A DNA stretch of 64,000 nucleotides, taken from the NCBI GenBank assembly GCA_021739645.1, contig JAIPBL010000013.1, positions 1 to 64,000 on the forward strand. The letters are read 5' to 3'. Below, piece by piece: positions 54,630-63,790 of this stretch (the stretch's first letter is position 1; every line of letters starts with the position of its first letter). Origin of the DNA: Saprospiraceae bacterium (GTDB taxonomy: Bacteria > Bacteroidota > Bacteroidia > Chitinophagales > Saprospiraceae). A model generated the notes under the pieces. The model was not told the origin of the DNA and did not search any database. It worked only from the letters and a program-made list of their open reading frames with translations. A program made the position numbers and the translations under genes.

Positions 54630-57305
54630 CTACCGCCCCGCCTCCCTCACCATCTCCCTAATCCTTCCATTCAATTCCTCCTCCTTCAACAATTTTTCAA
54701 TCGGCAAATGGAACCGGAACCGCCAGTAATGCGGCGAAATAGATGGGTCGTTGATGGTCTCGTCAGCGGCTGTTGGGCGGCGCAGTTTTCCATCCATGCC
54801 AACGAGGTCTTGCACCGGAAATATTGCCAGCATACTCGGCGATGTCAGGTGCTGCCAGTTCACCGCTTCAACGATTTCGGGTGAACATTTTTGCGGCGCC
54901 GGGCCAAACTGGCGCAAGCTGGTTTTGAAAAACAGTTGAGCCGTTTTATGGTCGTTTTCCCACCAGCCACGGATGGTCGGCATGTCATGGCAGGAGGGGC
55001 TGCAAACCGAGGCATACGGGTATTTGTCCGGGTCGCCAAACTGTGCCTGTCCCTTGGGCATCCGCTGGATTTCGAGGGAGAGGATGTTCAAGTCGTGCAT
55101 CACCCCAGCCACTGAGTGTGGAATCATGCCAAGGTCTTCGCCGCAGATGAGCATGTTCGTGGCTTGCAGCAAGGGCGGCAGTTTCCAGAGTGCCTGTTGT
55201 TTCCAAAACTCATCGTGGCGCTTGTAAAAATAGTCGTCGTAGAGGTGCTTGAAAATGGCCTTTTCTTGGTCGTCCAAATACTTGAACGAGCGGGTCGTTT
55301 CCAGTGTGATACGAGGGTTGAAACCTGCTTCCTCCTCAATTAGCAGGACGTTGCTCACTAAGCGCATCAGCCCGATTGCCAATTCCTTTTTCTCTAAAAG
55401 GTATTCGTCCTCAGCAAACAATTGCTTGATTTTCAACTGGTTGCCCACGATTTCTTTCAACCTGAAAATGCTCCCGGTCGTTTCCTCCAAAAAGTTTTTG
55501 CGAACAAAATCCGTGTCCTCCCCGAAGATTTCTTCTAAAAAATGCCCCCGGATATACGGCTTTGTGTAACGGTGCAGCTCACCGTGCAAGCCCATGTCGG
55601 CAAGTTCTTGGCGAGAGTAGGGTAGACGTGGGTTGAAGCGTCCAAGGGTGCCTTCCACTTGGTTCGTTGGTATCTGCCAGATGCGGAAAAAGCCAAGGAT
55701 GTGGTCAATTCGCAGGGCATCGAAGTACTCTGCCAGCTTGGTCATGCGCTGTTGCCACCAGGCGAAACCGTCCTTGGCCATCACCTCCCAGTTGTAGGTC
55801 GGGAAGCCCCAGTTTTGGCCTGCCTCCGAGTAGGCATCGGGTGGGGCGCCCGCTTGGCCGTCCATATTAAATAGGTGTGGCGCTACCCAGGCGTCGCAGC
55901 TCTCCCGGTAGATGCCAATGGGGAGGTCGCCCTTGAGCACTACGCCATTTTTGCGAGCGTACTCAGTTGCTCCCAGCAGTTGTTTGTGGGCGTGGTATTG
56001 AATGAAAAAGTAGAGCGCCACTTCATCATACGCCTTGTATTTCGGGTCGCACAAGTCGGCGATGACCTGCGGCGAAAAGGCGGCATATTTACCCCAAGTA
56101 TTAAAATTGGTGGTCCTGTTCAAATCCCGGAGGTGACAAAAAGCGGCATAAGGCTTCAGCCAATCGGCATTTGCCTCGATGAAATTTTGGGCTTCATGGT
56201 TGTTAAAAAATGACAACTTCTCCTGTGCCCACAGCAGTTCAAAAAAAGCAAACTTGGTATTCAAAACAGCTTCAAAATCAACCGTTTCGAGTTTGTTCAG
56301 TCGCTTAATATCTTCCTTCAAGCGGGTTTCGTCGGCTTTGTTTTCCAGCTTCGCAATAGCTTGGATGTTGATGTAAAGCGGGTGCAAAGCAAAAACGGAA
56401 ATAGCGGCGTAGGGGTAGCTGTCTATCCAAGTTTTGGTAGCAATCGTGTCGTTCACGGGCAAAGTCTGCACGATTTTCATCCCCGTTTTCACTGCCCAAT
56501 CCGTCAGCAGGTTCAGGTCGGTGTACTCACCGATTCCGAGGCTTTTTTCGCTTCGCAATGAGAAGACCGGGATGGCCATGCCCGCCCCCCGCCAAAGCCC
56601 GGAGGCGTATCGGTAGCTTTCGTCGGTGCGAACCACGACGCTCCCATTTGCCGAAGGAAAAGTGAAGTTTAGGCTGCGATTTTCGCCTTTTTCCCATTCC
56701 ACGACTTGCTGATTCGCCGGGTCGTAAATGGCAAATTTGTACTCAAAGTCCGCCCATTGAGTCCCCCAGTCGAACTCAGCTTGCCAAAGCGGATACTTTT
56801 CATCGGACAGTACCAGCGGCTTTTCCCAATTACCGAGGACCTCGTTGTTTCCTGAAACACAAAACTGAAGGTGTTGGGGGAGGGCAGCTGCGTAAAGCTG
56901 GAGCCTGATTTTGTTTCCGCCTTCCAGTTTTTCAACGGCTTTTGGGTGCTGGGCGGTTTGGGTTCTTTTAAAAATCACATCCTTAAATGCGGCGGAAAAG
57001 AAGCTGCGTTCCACTTCATTTTGGGGTCGCCAATAGTCCTGAAAAAAGACTTGAGCCTTGCCCGAAGGCAAGTCAACACACCGAAACTCGCCATGCTCCC
57101 CAACCATTTCTTTATTGGTTTGGAGAAAATATTTGTAAGCGAACTGCTCGTTTTCAGCCACAGGTATGCTGCAATTCCAATTGTTGTGGTCATCACTTTG
57201 GCAAATCACGGTATCCTCCGAGCCGCTCTTTTTGAAACGGATAACGATTAGCTCCCCATGTTTTGCGGCGTAGTTGATGTGGAAATAGGCGATCATTGGC
57301 TGCAT
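54630..57305 (-). CDS. malQ: 4-alpha-glucanotransferase (DPE2-like amylomaltase) with two starch-binding modules
   Basis: The enzyme transfers alpha-1,4-glucan units from maltose or maltodextrin to acceptors in the cytoplasm. It has 891 residues, longer than E. coli MalQ, because two CBM20-like modules precede the GH77 barrel (about 1-120 and 125-240; LQFCVSGNNEVLGNW marks the second). Catalytic residues are Asp534 (RIDHILGFFRIW), Glu723 (CGEDLGMIP) and Asp774 (SCHDMPTIRGWW). All are present. The two-CBM architecture matches plant DPE2 and the Bacteroidota forms that act on maltose and glycogen. It is divergent from the rhamnose operon across a 192-bp spacer. Confidence 0.93.
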   Translation of the reverse strand: MQPMIAYFHINYAAKHGELIVIRFKKSGSEDTVICQSDDHNNWNCSIPVAENEQFAYKYFLQTNKEMVGEHGEFRCVDLPSGKAQVFFQDYWRPQNEVERSFFSAAFKDVIFKRTQTAQHPKAVEKLEGGNKIRLQLYAAALPQHLQFCVSGNNEVLGNWEKPLVLSDEKYPLWQAEFDWGTQWADFEYKFAIYDPANQQVVEWEKGENRSLNFTFPSANGSVVVRTDESYRYASGLWRGAGMAIPVFSLRSEKSLGIGEYTDLNLLTDWAVKTGMKIVQTLPVNDTIATKTWIDSYPYAAISVFALHPLYINIQAIAKLENKADETRLKEDIKRLNKLETVDFEAVLNTKFAFFELLWAQEKLSFFNNHEAQNFIEANADWLKPYAAFCHLRDLNRTTNFNTWGKYAAFSPQVIADLCDPKYKAYDEVALYFFIQYHAHKQLLGATEYARKNGVVLKGDLPIGIYRESCDAWVAPHLFNMDGQAGAPPDAYSEAGQNWGFPTYNWEVMAKDGFAWWQQRMTKLAEYFDALRIDHILGFFRIWQIPTNQVEGTLGRFNPRLPYSRQELADMGLHGELHRYTKPYIRGHFLEEIFGEDTDFVRKNFLEETTGSIFRLKEIVGNQLKIKQLFAEDEYLLEKKELAIGLMRLVSNVLLIEEEAGFNPRITLETTRSFKYLDDQEKAIFKHLYDDYFYKRHDEFWKQQALWKLPPLLQATNMLICGEDLGMIPHSVAGVMHDLNILSLEIQRMPKGQAQFGDPDKYPYASVCSPSCHDMPTIRGWWENDHKTAQLFFKTSLRQFGPAPQKCSPEIVEAVNWQHLTSPSMLAIFPVQDLVGMDGKLRRPTAADETINDPSISPHYWRFRFHLPIEKLLKEEELNGRIREMVREAGR

Positions 57306-57497
57306 TTTTTCTATTCAATTGAGAATGGTTGCAAAACTATTGAAACCGGACGAGACCTAGCGGTGATTTTTTGTGAAGCTCCGCAATAAAAATCAATGCT
57401 TTTTTACAATCAAATCCCCAAAAAATTGAGTTATTCGTGGCTGCATCCAATTGGCAGCAAATCGGCATTTCATCTTTCAACGCAAAATGAAACGGAC

Positions 57498-58910
57498 ATG
57501 GCAAACAGCGATTCAGGGGTGTTACAAACCGAGGAATTTGAGCGGCGACCCGTTCCGAACGCTCACCTGAAAGGTTGGAAGAATTTCCTCGGGATGTACG
57601 CTGGGGAACATGCCGCCGGGACGGAGTTCATGATTGGTCCCTTGTTTTTGGCGGCAGGAGTGAGTGCTTTTGACCTGCTTGTCGGGCTGCTGCTCGGCAA
57701 CTTTCTGGCGGTTCTTTCTTGGCGTTTTCTCACCGCCGAAATCGCCGTGAAGAACCGCCTGACGCTATATTTTCAACTCGAAAAAATCTGTGGCAAGCGC
57801 CTGGTCACGTTGTACAACCTCGCCAATGGCGTCCTTTTCTGTTTTCTTGCTGGCTCCATGATAACCGTTTCGGCGACGGCGGTGGGCATCCCTTTCGACA
57901 TGGAAATGCCCAAGCTGACCGACACCATGCCCAATGGTGCGACATGGGTCGTCATCGTGTTGGCATTGGGGGCGCTGTTCACCCTCATTGCTGCCAAGGG
58001 CTACAACACGGTGTCGAAAGCGGCCAATTTGATGTCGCCCATCATCGTGCTGGGCTTCCTGGCCTGTGGTATTTTTGCCTTGCGGCAACTGGAAGTCCAC
58101 AGTTTTTCTGATTTCTGGAACATCTGGGGGGAGGGTAGTGAGCCGTTCCCCGGCCAAATAAAATACTCGTTTTGGCATGTCGCCATTTGGTCGTGGTTTT
58201 GCAACGCTGCCATGCACATCGGCATGAGCGACCTTTCGGTTTTTCGCTACGCAAAAATCCCAAAGGCAGGCTGGACGACAGCGGCAGGCATGTACATCGG
58301 GCATTATATGGCTTGGATTGCCGCAGCCCTGCTGTACGCTGCCTATTTGAAAACGCCTGAAGCCGCTGCTTTCATGGCCAATGGCCATGCGCCGCCCGTG
58401 GCACCTGGGCCGCTGGCCTTCAATGCCATCGGTGTTTTTGGCATCTTGACCGTGATTTTGGCGGGCTGGACGACTGCCAATCCGACGATTTACCGTTCTG
58501 GGCTGGCGTTTCAGGCCATTTTCCCGAAAGCAAAAACCTTTTGGGTGACGGTGCTGGCTGGTGCCTTGGCCACCATCGCTGGGTTGTTTCCTGCCTTTGC
58601 CATGAAGCTGTTGGATTTTGTGGCGGTGTACGGCTTCATCCTCGCACCCGTTGGCGCAGTCATCGTGTTCGAGCATTTTTTTGCGGAGCGTTTTGGGGTG
58701 GTAAAAAACTATGCAGAGCGGTCGGGTAGCTCATTCAACATGGCGGTGCTGCTGGCTTGGGTCTTTAGTGGCGGTTTGTTCTTTCTTATTTCAAAAACGC
58801 AGGGGGTATTTTTGTCGTTTCTGACGCTTCCGGCTTGGGTGTTGTGCGGGGTTTTGTTTTTGATTTTAAGCAGGTGGATGCAGAGAGGAAGGACTTTAAG
58901 CTTTAAATGA
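57498..58910 (+). CDS. NCS1-type cytosine/purine permease-like transporter heading a rhamnose operon
   Basis: The protein has 470 residues with about 12 membrane segments in the inner membrane. The N-terminus is RRPVPNAHLKGWKNFLGMYAGEHAAGTEFM, followed by LGNFLAVLSWRFLTAEIAV, LYNLANGVLFCFLAG, GYNTVSKAANLMSPIIVLGFL, HIGMSDLSVFRYAK and AGWTTANPTIYRSGLAF. This resembles the nucleobase:cation symporter-1 family, although the operon (isomerase, kinase, lactate dehydrogenase) is for L-rhamnose-type sugars. Genes follow at 13 bp, 2 bp and with a 4-bp overlap, so the unit is a tight operon and this protein is the likely uptake system. Substrate by context only. The start was moved 34 codons inward. 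Confidence 0.75.
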   Translation: MANSDSGVLQTEEFERRPVPNAHLKGWKNFLGMYAGEHAAGTEFMIGPLFLAAGVSAFDLLVGLLLGNFLAVLSWRFLTAEIAVKNRLTLYFQLEKICGKRLVTLYNLANGVLFCFLAGSMITVSATAVGIPFDMEMPKLTDTMPNGATWVVIVLALGALFTLIAAKGYNTVSKAANLMSPIIVLGFLACGIFALRQLEVHSFSDFWNIWGEGSEPFPGQIKYSFWHVAIWSWFCNAAMHIGMSDLSVFRYAKIPKAGWTTAAGMYIGHYMAWIAAALLYAAYLKTPEAAAFMANGHAPPVAPGPLAFNAIGVFGILTVILAGWTTANPTIYRSGLAFQAIFPKAKTFWVTVLAGALATIAGLFPAFAMKLLDFVAVYGFILAPVGAVIVFEHFFAERFGVVKNYAERSGSSFNMAVLLAWVFSGGLFFLISKTQGVFLSFLTLPAWVLCGVLFLILSRWMQRGRTLSFK

Positions 58911-58923
58911 GGTATTTGTCATC

Positions 58924-60204
58924 ATGAAAATAACGCCGAAACATATCGAAGCGCACAACCAAGTCCACTGGGCACATCAGGTCAAACGGCTTGATTATTT
59001 GACTTCCGAAATCAATAACGCAGAAGCCATTTTGGAGAAACTGATGGATTTTCAGGTGGCCATTCCAAGTTGGGCGCTGGGCACGGGCGGCACTCGGTTC
59101 GGGCGGTATCCGGGTGGGGGCGAGCCTCGTAGTTTGGAGGAAAAAATCGAGGATGTGGGACTGCTCCATGCCCTGAACCGCAGCAGTGGCGCCATATCGC
59201 TGCACATTCCGTGGGACATTCCGAAAGATGGGGAAGCCATCAAACAACTGGCTGCATCGCAAGGTCTTCGATTTGATGCTGTGAACTCCAATACGTTTCA
59301 AGACCAAGATAATCAGGTACTTAGCTATAAATTTGGCAGCTTACAGCATGTGGACAAAGCGGTGCGGCGGCAAGCTGTTGAGCATAATATTGAAGTGATA
59401 AAACAGGGCGAGGCACTCGGTTCGGAGGCCATCACGGTTTGGTTGTCGGATGGGTCGTGTTTCCCCGGCCAACTCAATTTTCGAAGGGCATTTCAAAACA
59501 CATTGGAGAGCCTTCGGGAAATCTATGCGGCACTCCCGAAGCACTGGAAAATGTTCATTGAGTACAAAGCGTATGAGCCGAATTTTTATTCGATGACCGT
59601 TGGCGATTGGGGCCAGTCGCTGCTGTATGCCAACAAGTTGGGCGGACAGGCATACACGCTCGTTGACCTCGGTCACCACCTGCCCAATGCCAATATTGAA
59701 CAAATCGTGGCACTGCTGCTGATGGAGGGCAAACTTGGCGGATTCCATTTTAACGATTCTAAATATGGTGATGACGACTTGACAGTGGGCAGCATCCGCC
59801 CCTATCAATTGTTCCTGATTTTCAACGAGTTAGTGGATGGCGGTGCGCTGGAATCCGCAATCCGCAATTCGCAATCCGCAATCTCCCTGATGATTGATGC
59901 CAGCCACAACGTCAAAGACCCGCTGGAAGACTTGGTACAATCCGTGGAAGCCATTCAGGTCGCCTATGCGCAGGCACTGCTGGTGGATAGGAAGGCATTG
60001 GAGTCGGCTCAATTGGAGAATGACGCCGTGCGCTGTCAGGAGATTTTACAATCAGCTTTTCGGACGGATGTGCGGAGTTTGGTGGCGGAGGCGAGGTTAC
60101 GGCTGGGTGGTCCGTTGGAACCACTGGGTCTGTTCCGGGAGGTTGGAGTCCGTAAGGAATTGATAAAGGAGCGGGGGTTAAAAACATTGGCAACTGGCTT
60201 CTGA
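58924..60204 (+). CDS. rhaI: L-rhamnose isomerase (RhaI type)
   Basis: The enzyme interconverts L-rhamnose and L-rhamnulose, cytoplasmic, metal-dependent. It has 426 residues and a TIM barrel of the Pseudomonas stutzeri RhaI subgroup. Motifs: IPSWALGTGGTRFGRYPGGGEPR, ISLHIPWDIPKD, FIEYKAYEPNFYS (metal Glu), TLVDLGHHLPNANIEQI (metal Asp/His), GGFHFNDSKYGDDDLTVG (metal Asp) and LMIDASHNVKDPLEDL. Residues 310-321 (ESAIRNSQSAIS) are encoded by a tandem-word repeat (59851-59884) that looks inserted in frame. It sits 13 bp after the permease and 2 bp before the kinase. Confidence 0.92.
   Translation: MKITPKHIEAHNQVHWAHQVKRLDYLTSEINNAEAILEKLMDFQVAIPSWALGTGGTRFGRYPGGGEPRSLEEKIEDVGLLHALNRSSGAISLHIPWDIPKDGEAIKQLAASQGLRFDAVNSNTFQDQDNQVLSYKFGSLQHVDKAVRRQAVEHNIEVIKQGEALGSEAITVWLSDGSCFPGQLNFRRAFQNTLESLREIYAALPKHWKMFIEYKAYEPNFYSMTVGDWGQSLLYANKLGGQAYTLVDLGHHLPNANIEQIVALLLMEGKLGGFHFNDSKYGDDDLTVGSIRPYQLFLIFNELVDGGALESAIRNSQSAISLMIDASHNVKDPLEDLVQSVEAIQVAYAQALLVDRKALESAQLENDAVRCQEILQSAFRTDVRSLVAEARLRLGGPLEPLGLFREVGVRKELIKERGLKTLATGF
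59851..59884. repeat. In-frame tandem-word repeat inside rhaI
   Basis: Four copies of an (A)ATCCGCA / ATTCGCA word follow each other, giving about 11 codons within the isomerase gene. The style matches the short-word repeats seen in nearby spacers, but here it is coding and keeps the frame. Confidence 0.6.
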
Positions 60205-60206
60205 TT

Positions 60207-61469
60207 ATGTCGAACTGCGCAATTTTTGACATTGGCAAAACCAATAAAAAATGCTTCGTTTTTGATGAGGAATATCGAATTGTATTTGAAAAATCGGAGG
60301 TATTGCCTGAGACTATTGACGAAGATGGATTTCCTTGTGAGGATATTGACCTGCTTTCAAATTGGGTTCAAACAACATTGGGTGAGGTTTTACAAATGCC
60401 CAATTTTCAGGTGAAAGCACTGAATTTTAGTGCTTACGGAGCTAGTTTTGTTTACCTGGACATGGATGGAAAAATACTTACGCCGCTATACAATTACCTA
60501 AAGCCATACCCTGAAAGCCTAGCCAAACAATTCAATGAAAGATATGGGGAGAAGGAAAAAATGGCCATTGAGACAGCATCTCCATTACTTGGCAGTTTGA
60601 ATGCTGGGATGCAATTGTTTCGATTGAAAAATGAAAACCCTGACGTTTATGATAAGGTAAAATATGCGCTCCATTTGCCACAATATATCAGCCATTTGGT
60701 TTCATCAGATTGCGTTGCTGAAATAACAAGTATTGGATGCCACACTATGCTTTGGGATTTTAACAAAATGAATTACCATGATTGGGTGATTAACGAAGGT
60801 GTTTCTGAAAAATTCCCACCCATTGTGCCCGCTGATATTCATTTTTCTAATCCAAGATTTCCAGGATTGAAAATAGGGACTGGGCTTCACGACAGTTCAG
60901 CGGCATTGATTCCTTATTTGGCAATGTTCGATGAACCGTTTGTGCTCCTTTCCACGGGAACTTGGTGTATTTCAATGAATCCGTTCAACGATGAACCGCT
61001 GACGCTGGAGGAACTCTCAAATGACTGCCTTTGCTACCTCACCCACCAAGGCAGACAGGTCAAGGCAGCACGATATTTCGGAGGGCATGAACATGAGCAG
61101 GCAGTAAATAAATTGGCAACATCGTTTGGCGCCGATGTAGATTTTTACAAGGAATTGTCAAGTTATGAAGGCAGTGAATTATTGGAATGTTACCTCGATT
61201 TCATGCGACAACTCATTGATAAACAAGTAGTTTCAACAAAACTGGCTATTGGTAGCTCGCAGGTCAGGAAAATTTATGTTGATGGTGGTTTTTCTAGGAA
61301 TGAAATTTTCATGAACTTGTTGGCGGAAGCATTTCCAGGGTTAGAAGTCTTTGCTGCGGATGTGGCACAAGCTTCTGCACTTGGTGCTGCAATGGTCATG
61401 CATCCTACTTGGAATCACAAGGCATTGCCTTCAAGTTTAATATCGCTTAAAAATTATTCAAAAATATGA
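60207..61469 (+). CDS. rhaB: FGGY-family sugar kinase, probable L-rhamnulokinase
   Basis: The protein has 420 residues with an actin-like ATPase fold. The phosphate-1 segment is IFDIGKTNKKCFVFD (8-22), and FSAYGASFVYLDMDGK lies in the sugar-binding lobe. HDSSAALIPY and LLSTGTWCISMNPF follow, then the adenosine motif IYVDGGFSRNEIFMNLLA and AQASALGAAMV. The order fits FGGY kinases. L-rhamnulose 1-kinase activity is inferred from the position directly after rhaI (2-bp gap) and before a lactate dehydrogenase (ATGA overlap). L-fuculose or another ketose is possible. Confidence 0.82.
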   Translation: MSNCAIFDIGKTNKKCFVFDEEYRIVFEKSEVLPETIDEDGFPCEDIDLLSNWVQTTLGEVLQMPNFQVKALNFSAYGASFVYLDMDGKILTPLYNYLKPYPESLAKQFNERYGEKEKMAIETASPLLGSLNAGMQLFRLKNENPDVYDKVKYALHLPQYISHLVSSDCVAEITSIGCHTMLWDFNKMNYHDWVINEGVSEKFPPIVPADIHFSNPRFPGLKIGTGLHDSSAALIPYLAMFDEPFVLLSTGTWCISMNPFNDEPLTLEELSNDCLCYLTHQGRQVKAARYFGGHEHEQAVNKLATSFGADVDFYKELSSYEGSELLECYLDFMRQLIDKQVVSTKLAIGSSQVRKIYVDGGFSRNEIFMNLLAEAFPGLEVFAADVAQASALGAAMVMHPTWNHKALPSSLISLKNYSKI

Positions 61470-62647
61470 ACCTCGAATACAACGCTAAATATCCGGCCAT
61501 CGATGACCTTCGTGAAAAGGCAAAAAAGCGCATCCCACGTTTTGCATTTGAATATTTGGATGGCGGTTGTAACGAGGAAGTGAATTTGCACAAGAATACG
61601 GCTGATATTAGAGCGGTAGAATTAAAACCTTATTATTTGTCAAAGCATATAGCCTCTGATATGAAAACCGAGTTGTTTGGTCATGTATATGATGCGCCGT
61701 TTGGTATAGCACCAGTCGGCTTGCAGGGTTTAATGTGGCCAAATTCGCCAGAGATATTGGCAAAGGCAGCGTTTGAACATAATATACCATTTGTTTTAAG
61801 CACGGTGTCAACCGCAAGCATTGAGCGGATAAGCGAAATTACAGAAGGTAGGGCATGGTTTCAATTGTACCATCCAGCAGATAATAAATTGCGGGACGAT
61901 ATCATTAAACGGGCGGAATCGGCACATTGCCCAGTATTGGTGATTCTTTGCGACGTCCCAACCTTTGGATACCGACCAAGGGATATTCGCAACGGGTTGG
62001 CGATGCCTCCCAAAATGAGCTTAAAGAACATCCTTCAAATAATTGGGCGGCCAAACTGGGCTTTAAATACGCTTATTCATGGGAGGCCGAAATTTGAAAC
62101 CATGATGCGTTATTTTTCTAAAAATATGGATATTAAACAACTAGGAAAAGCAATGAACGAAACCTTTTCAGGTCGCTTGAATGAAGAAAAAATAAAGCCG
62201 ATAAGGGACATGTGGAAAGGGAAACTTGTGCTCAAAGGAGTGGCAAGCGAAGAGGATACGGAGATGGCCATTCGTTTAGGCCTGGACGGCATCATCGTCT
62301 CAAACCATGGAGGGCGGCAATTGGATGCTGGGCAATCCACCATCAAACCACTGGTGAACATCGCCCAAAAATATAAGGGGCAAATAAAAATCATGATGGA
62401 CAGTGGTATTCGAACTGGCCCTGATATTGCAAGAACCCTCGCTAGTGGCGCAGAATTCACATTTCTTGGCCGCTCATTTATGTACGGCGTGGCAGCTTTG
62501 GGAAATGAGGGAGGCAATCATACCATTTCCATTTTAAAAATTCAATTGCAACAAGTTATGGAACAGATTTGCTGTGAGCAGGTATCAGCTTTTCCGAATC
62601 ATTTGATTGTAACTCAGGATTCCCAAAATTCGACAAAGCAAGGCTAG
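61466..62647 (+). CDS. lldD: FMN-dependent alpha-hydroxyacid (L-lactate) dehydrogenase
   Basis: The enzyme has 393 residues. It is a TIM-barrel flavoprotein oxidising L-lactate or a similar 2-hydroxy acid to the keto acid. Motifs: RIPRFAFEYLDGGCNEEVN, IAPVGLQGLMWP, STVSTASIERISE, LVLKGVASEEDTEMAIRLG and the active-site SNHGGRQLDAGQST with His281 and Arg284. IMMDSGIRTGPDIARTLASGAEFTFLGRSF binds FMN. All key residues are present. It overlaps the kinase stop by 4 bp. In the rhamnose pathway it completes lactaldehyde-derived L-lactate to pyruvate; the aldolase and lactaldehyde dehydrogenase are missing here and must be elsewhere. Confidence 0.88.
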   Translation: MNLEYNAKYPAIDDLREKAKKRIPRFAFEYLDGGCNEEVNLHKNTADIRAVELKPYYLSKHIASDMKTELFGHVYDAPFGIAPVGLQGLMWPNSPEILAKAAFEHNIPFVLSTVSTASIERISEITEGRAWFQLYHPADNKLRDDIIKRAESAHCPVLVILCDVPTFGYRPRDIRNGLAMPPKMSLKNILQIIGRPNWALNTLIHGRPKFETMMRYFSKNMDIKQLGKAMNETFSGRLNEEKIKPIRDMWKGKLVLKGVASEEDTEMAIRLGLDGIIVSNHGGRQLDAGQSTIKPLVNIAQKYKGQIKIMMDSGIRTGPDIARTLASGAEFTFLGRSFMYGVAALGNEGGNHTISILKIQLQQVMEQICCEQVSAFPNHLIVTQDSQNSTKQG

Positions 62648-62648
62648 A

Positions 62649-62694
62649 GAATCCTTTGTCATTTTAATATTATTGGTGAATCCTTTGCCATTTT
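62649..62694. repeat. 17-bp direct repeat upstream of the MBL gene
   Basis: GAATCCTTTG(T/C)CATTTT occurs at 62649-62665 and 62678-62694, 29 bp apart start to start. It begins just after the lldD stop codon. A regulator site or a chance duplication are both possible. Confidence 0.35.
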
Positions 62695-62874
62695 GAGAGA
62701 TAAAGCCCTATTTTGTGCCTAGATAGACCTTCCAAACAATAAGTTCAAAAGTTGCTAATTGGCTTTTCATCGTCAAATTATTCCAGAGACGACCACTTTT
62801 GGAGCCTCCCGTTTTATCGAAAATTTGCACGTTGCATTTTTCTTAAAATATTAACCCAAAACCCTTTTTGAATT

Positions 62875-63768
62875 ATGGTTAAAATTATTGACCTCAATTT
62901 TCAGGGGCAGCCAGGCGTGATAGCTGCCTTTTTGATGGAGACTCCGGATGGCCCAGTTCTGATAGAAACTGGGCCCCATTCTACTATTGATGCACTTGAA
63001 AATGGATTAAAGCTACAAGGTTACCAGCTTTCTGATATTCAGCATTTGTTCGTAACTCATATCCACTTAGACCATGCTGGTGCTGCTTGGGTATTCGCCA
63101 AACATGGTGCAAAAATCTATGTCCATCCACTTGGATTGCCCCACCTGGAAAATCCTGAAAAACTGCTTTCCTCGGCAAAGCGCATTTATCAAGACAAGAT
63201 GGAAAGCCTTTGGGGCGACCTCCAGCCAATACCGTTGAATCAATTGAGGGCAGTTCGGAACAATGAAAAAATCATCATCGGCGATGCAGGTTTCCGGGCA
63301 AGGCATACACCTGGGCATGCAGTACATCACATTGCTTGGGAAGTGAAAAATTTTGTTTTCACAGGGGATGTAGCTGGTGTTAGGCCGGTTGAGGGTGGGC
63401 CTGTCATGCCGCCTTGTCCGCCCCCTGACATCAACCTGGAGGATTGGATAAAATCGTTGGCATACTTGCGAACAAGGAGGTATGAGACGATTTACCTAAC
63501 ACATTTTGGGGCAGTCAATCAGGTGAAGAAGCATTTTATTGAACTGGAAGGGCGATTGAGGAATTGGGCCAATTGGGTAAGGCCATTTTGGGAACAAGGA
63601 GATTCGATTGAGAACGTGGTTCCTCTTTTTGAAAAATATGTCCAAAAACAGTTGGAAAATTCGGAGATAAGCGATGAGGGCAAACGGCAATATGAACTTG
63701 CAAATCCGACAGAAATGAGTGTGGCAGGACTATTTAGGTACTGGTCGAAGAAAACATCACCCAACTAA
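62875..63768 (+). CDS. Metallo-beta-lactamase fold hydrolase
   Basis: The protein has 297 residues and is cytoplasmic. The HxHxDH motif is THIHLDHAG (His62, His64, Asp66, His67); HTPGHAVHH supplies the third His and VFTGDVAG the bridging Asp, giving a complete two-metal site. The C-terminal LTHFG supplies the last His. The family includes glyoxalase II and many other hydrolases; no substrate can be named. The last ~60 residues are helical. The 227-bp region before it holds a 17-bp direct repeat (62649-62665 and 62678-62694, one mismatch) that could be an operator. Confidence 0.85.
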   Translation: MVKIIDLNFQGQPGVIAAFLMETPDGPVLIETGPHSTIDALENGLKLQGYQLSDIQHLFVTHIHLDHAGAAWVFAKHGAKIYVHPLGLPHLENPEKLLSSAKRIYQDKMESLWGDLQPIPLNQLRAVRNNEKIIIGDAGFRARHTPGHAVHHIAWEVKNFVFTGDVAGVRPVEGGPVMPPCPPPDINLEDWIKSLAYLRTRRYETIYLTHFGAVNQVKKHFIELEGRLRNWANWVRPFWEQGDSIENVVPLFEKYVQKQLENSEISDEGKRQYELANPTEMSVAGLFRYWSKKTSPN

Positions 63769-63790
63769 AAACAGCATAGATAACAATCAA

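Noticed and set aside
57765-58676. 303-codon minus-strand frame opposite the permease
   Set aside because: Antisense shadow with His/Arg/Gln-rich composition; the plus-strand permease has clear membrane segments.
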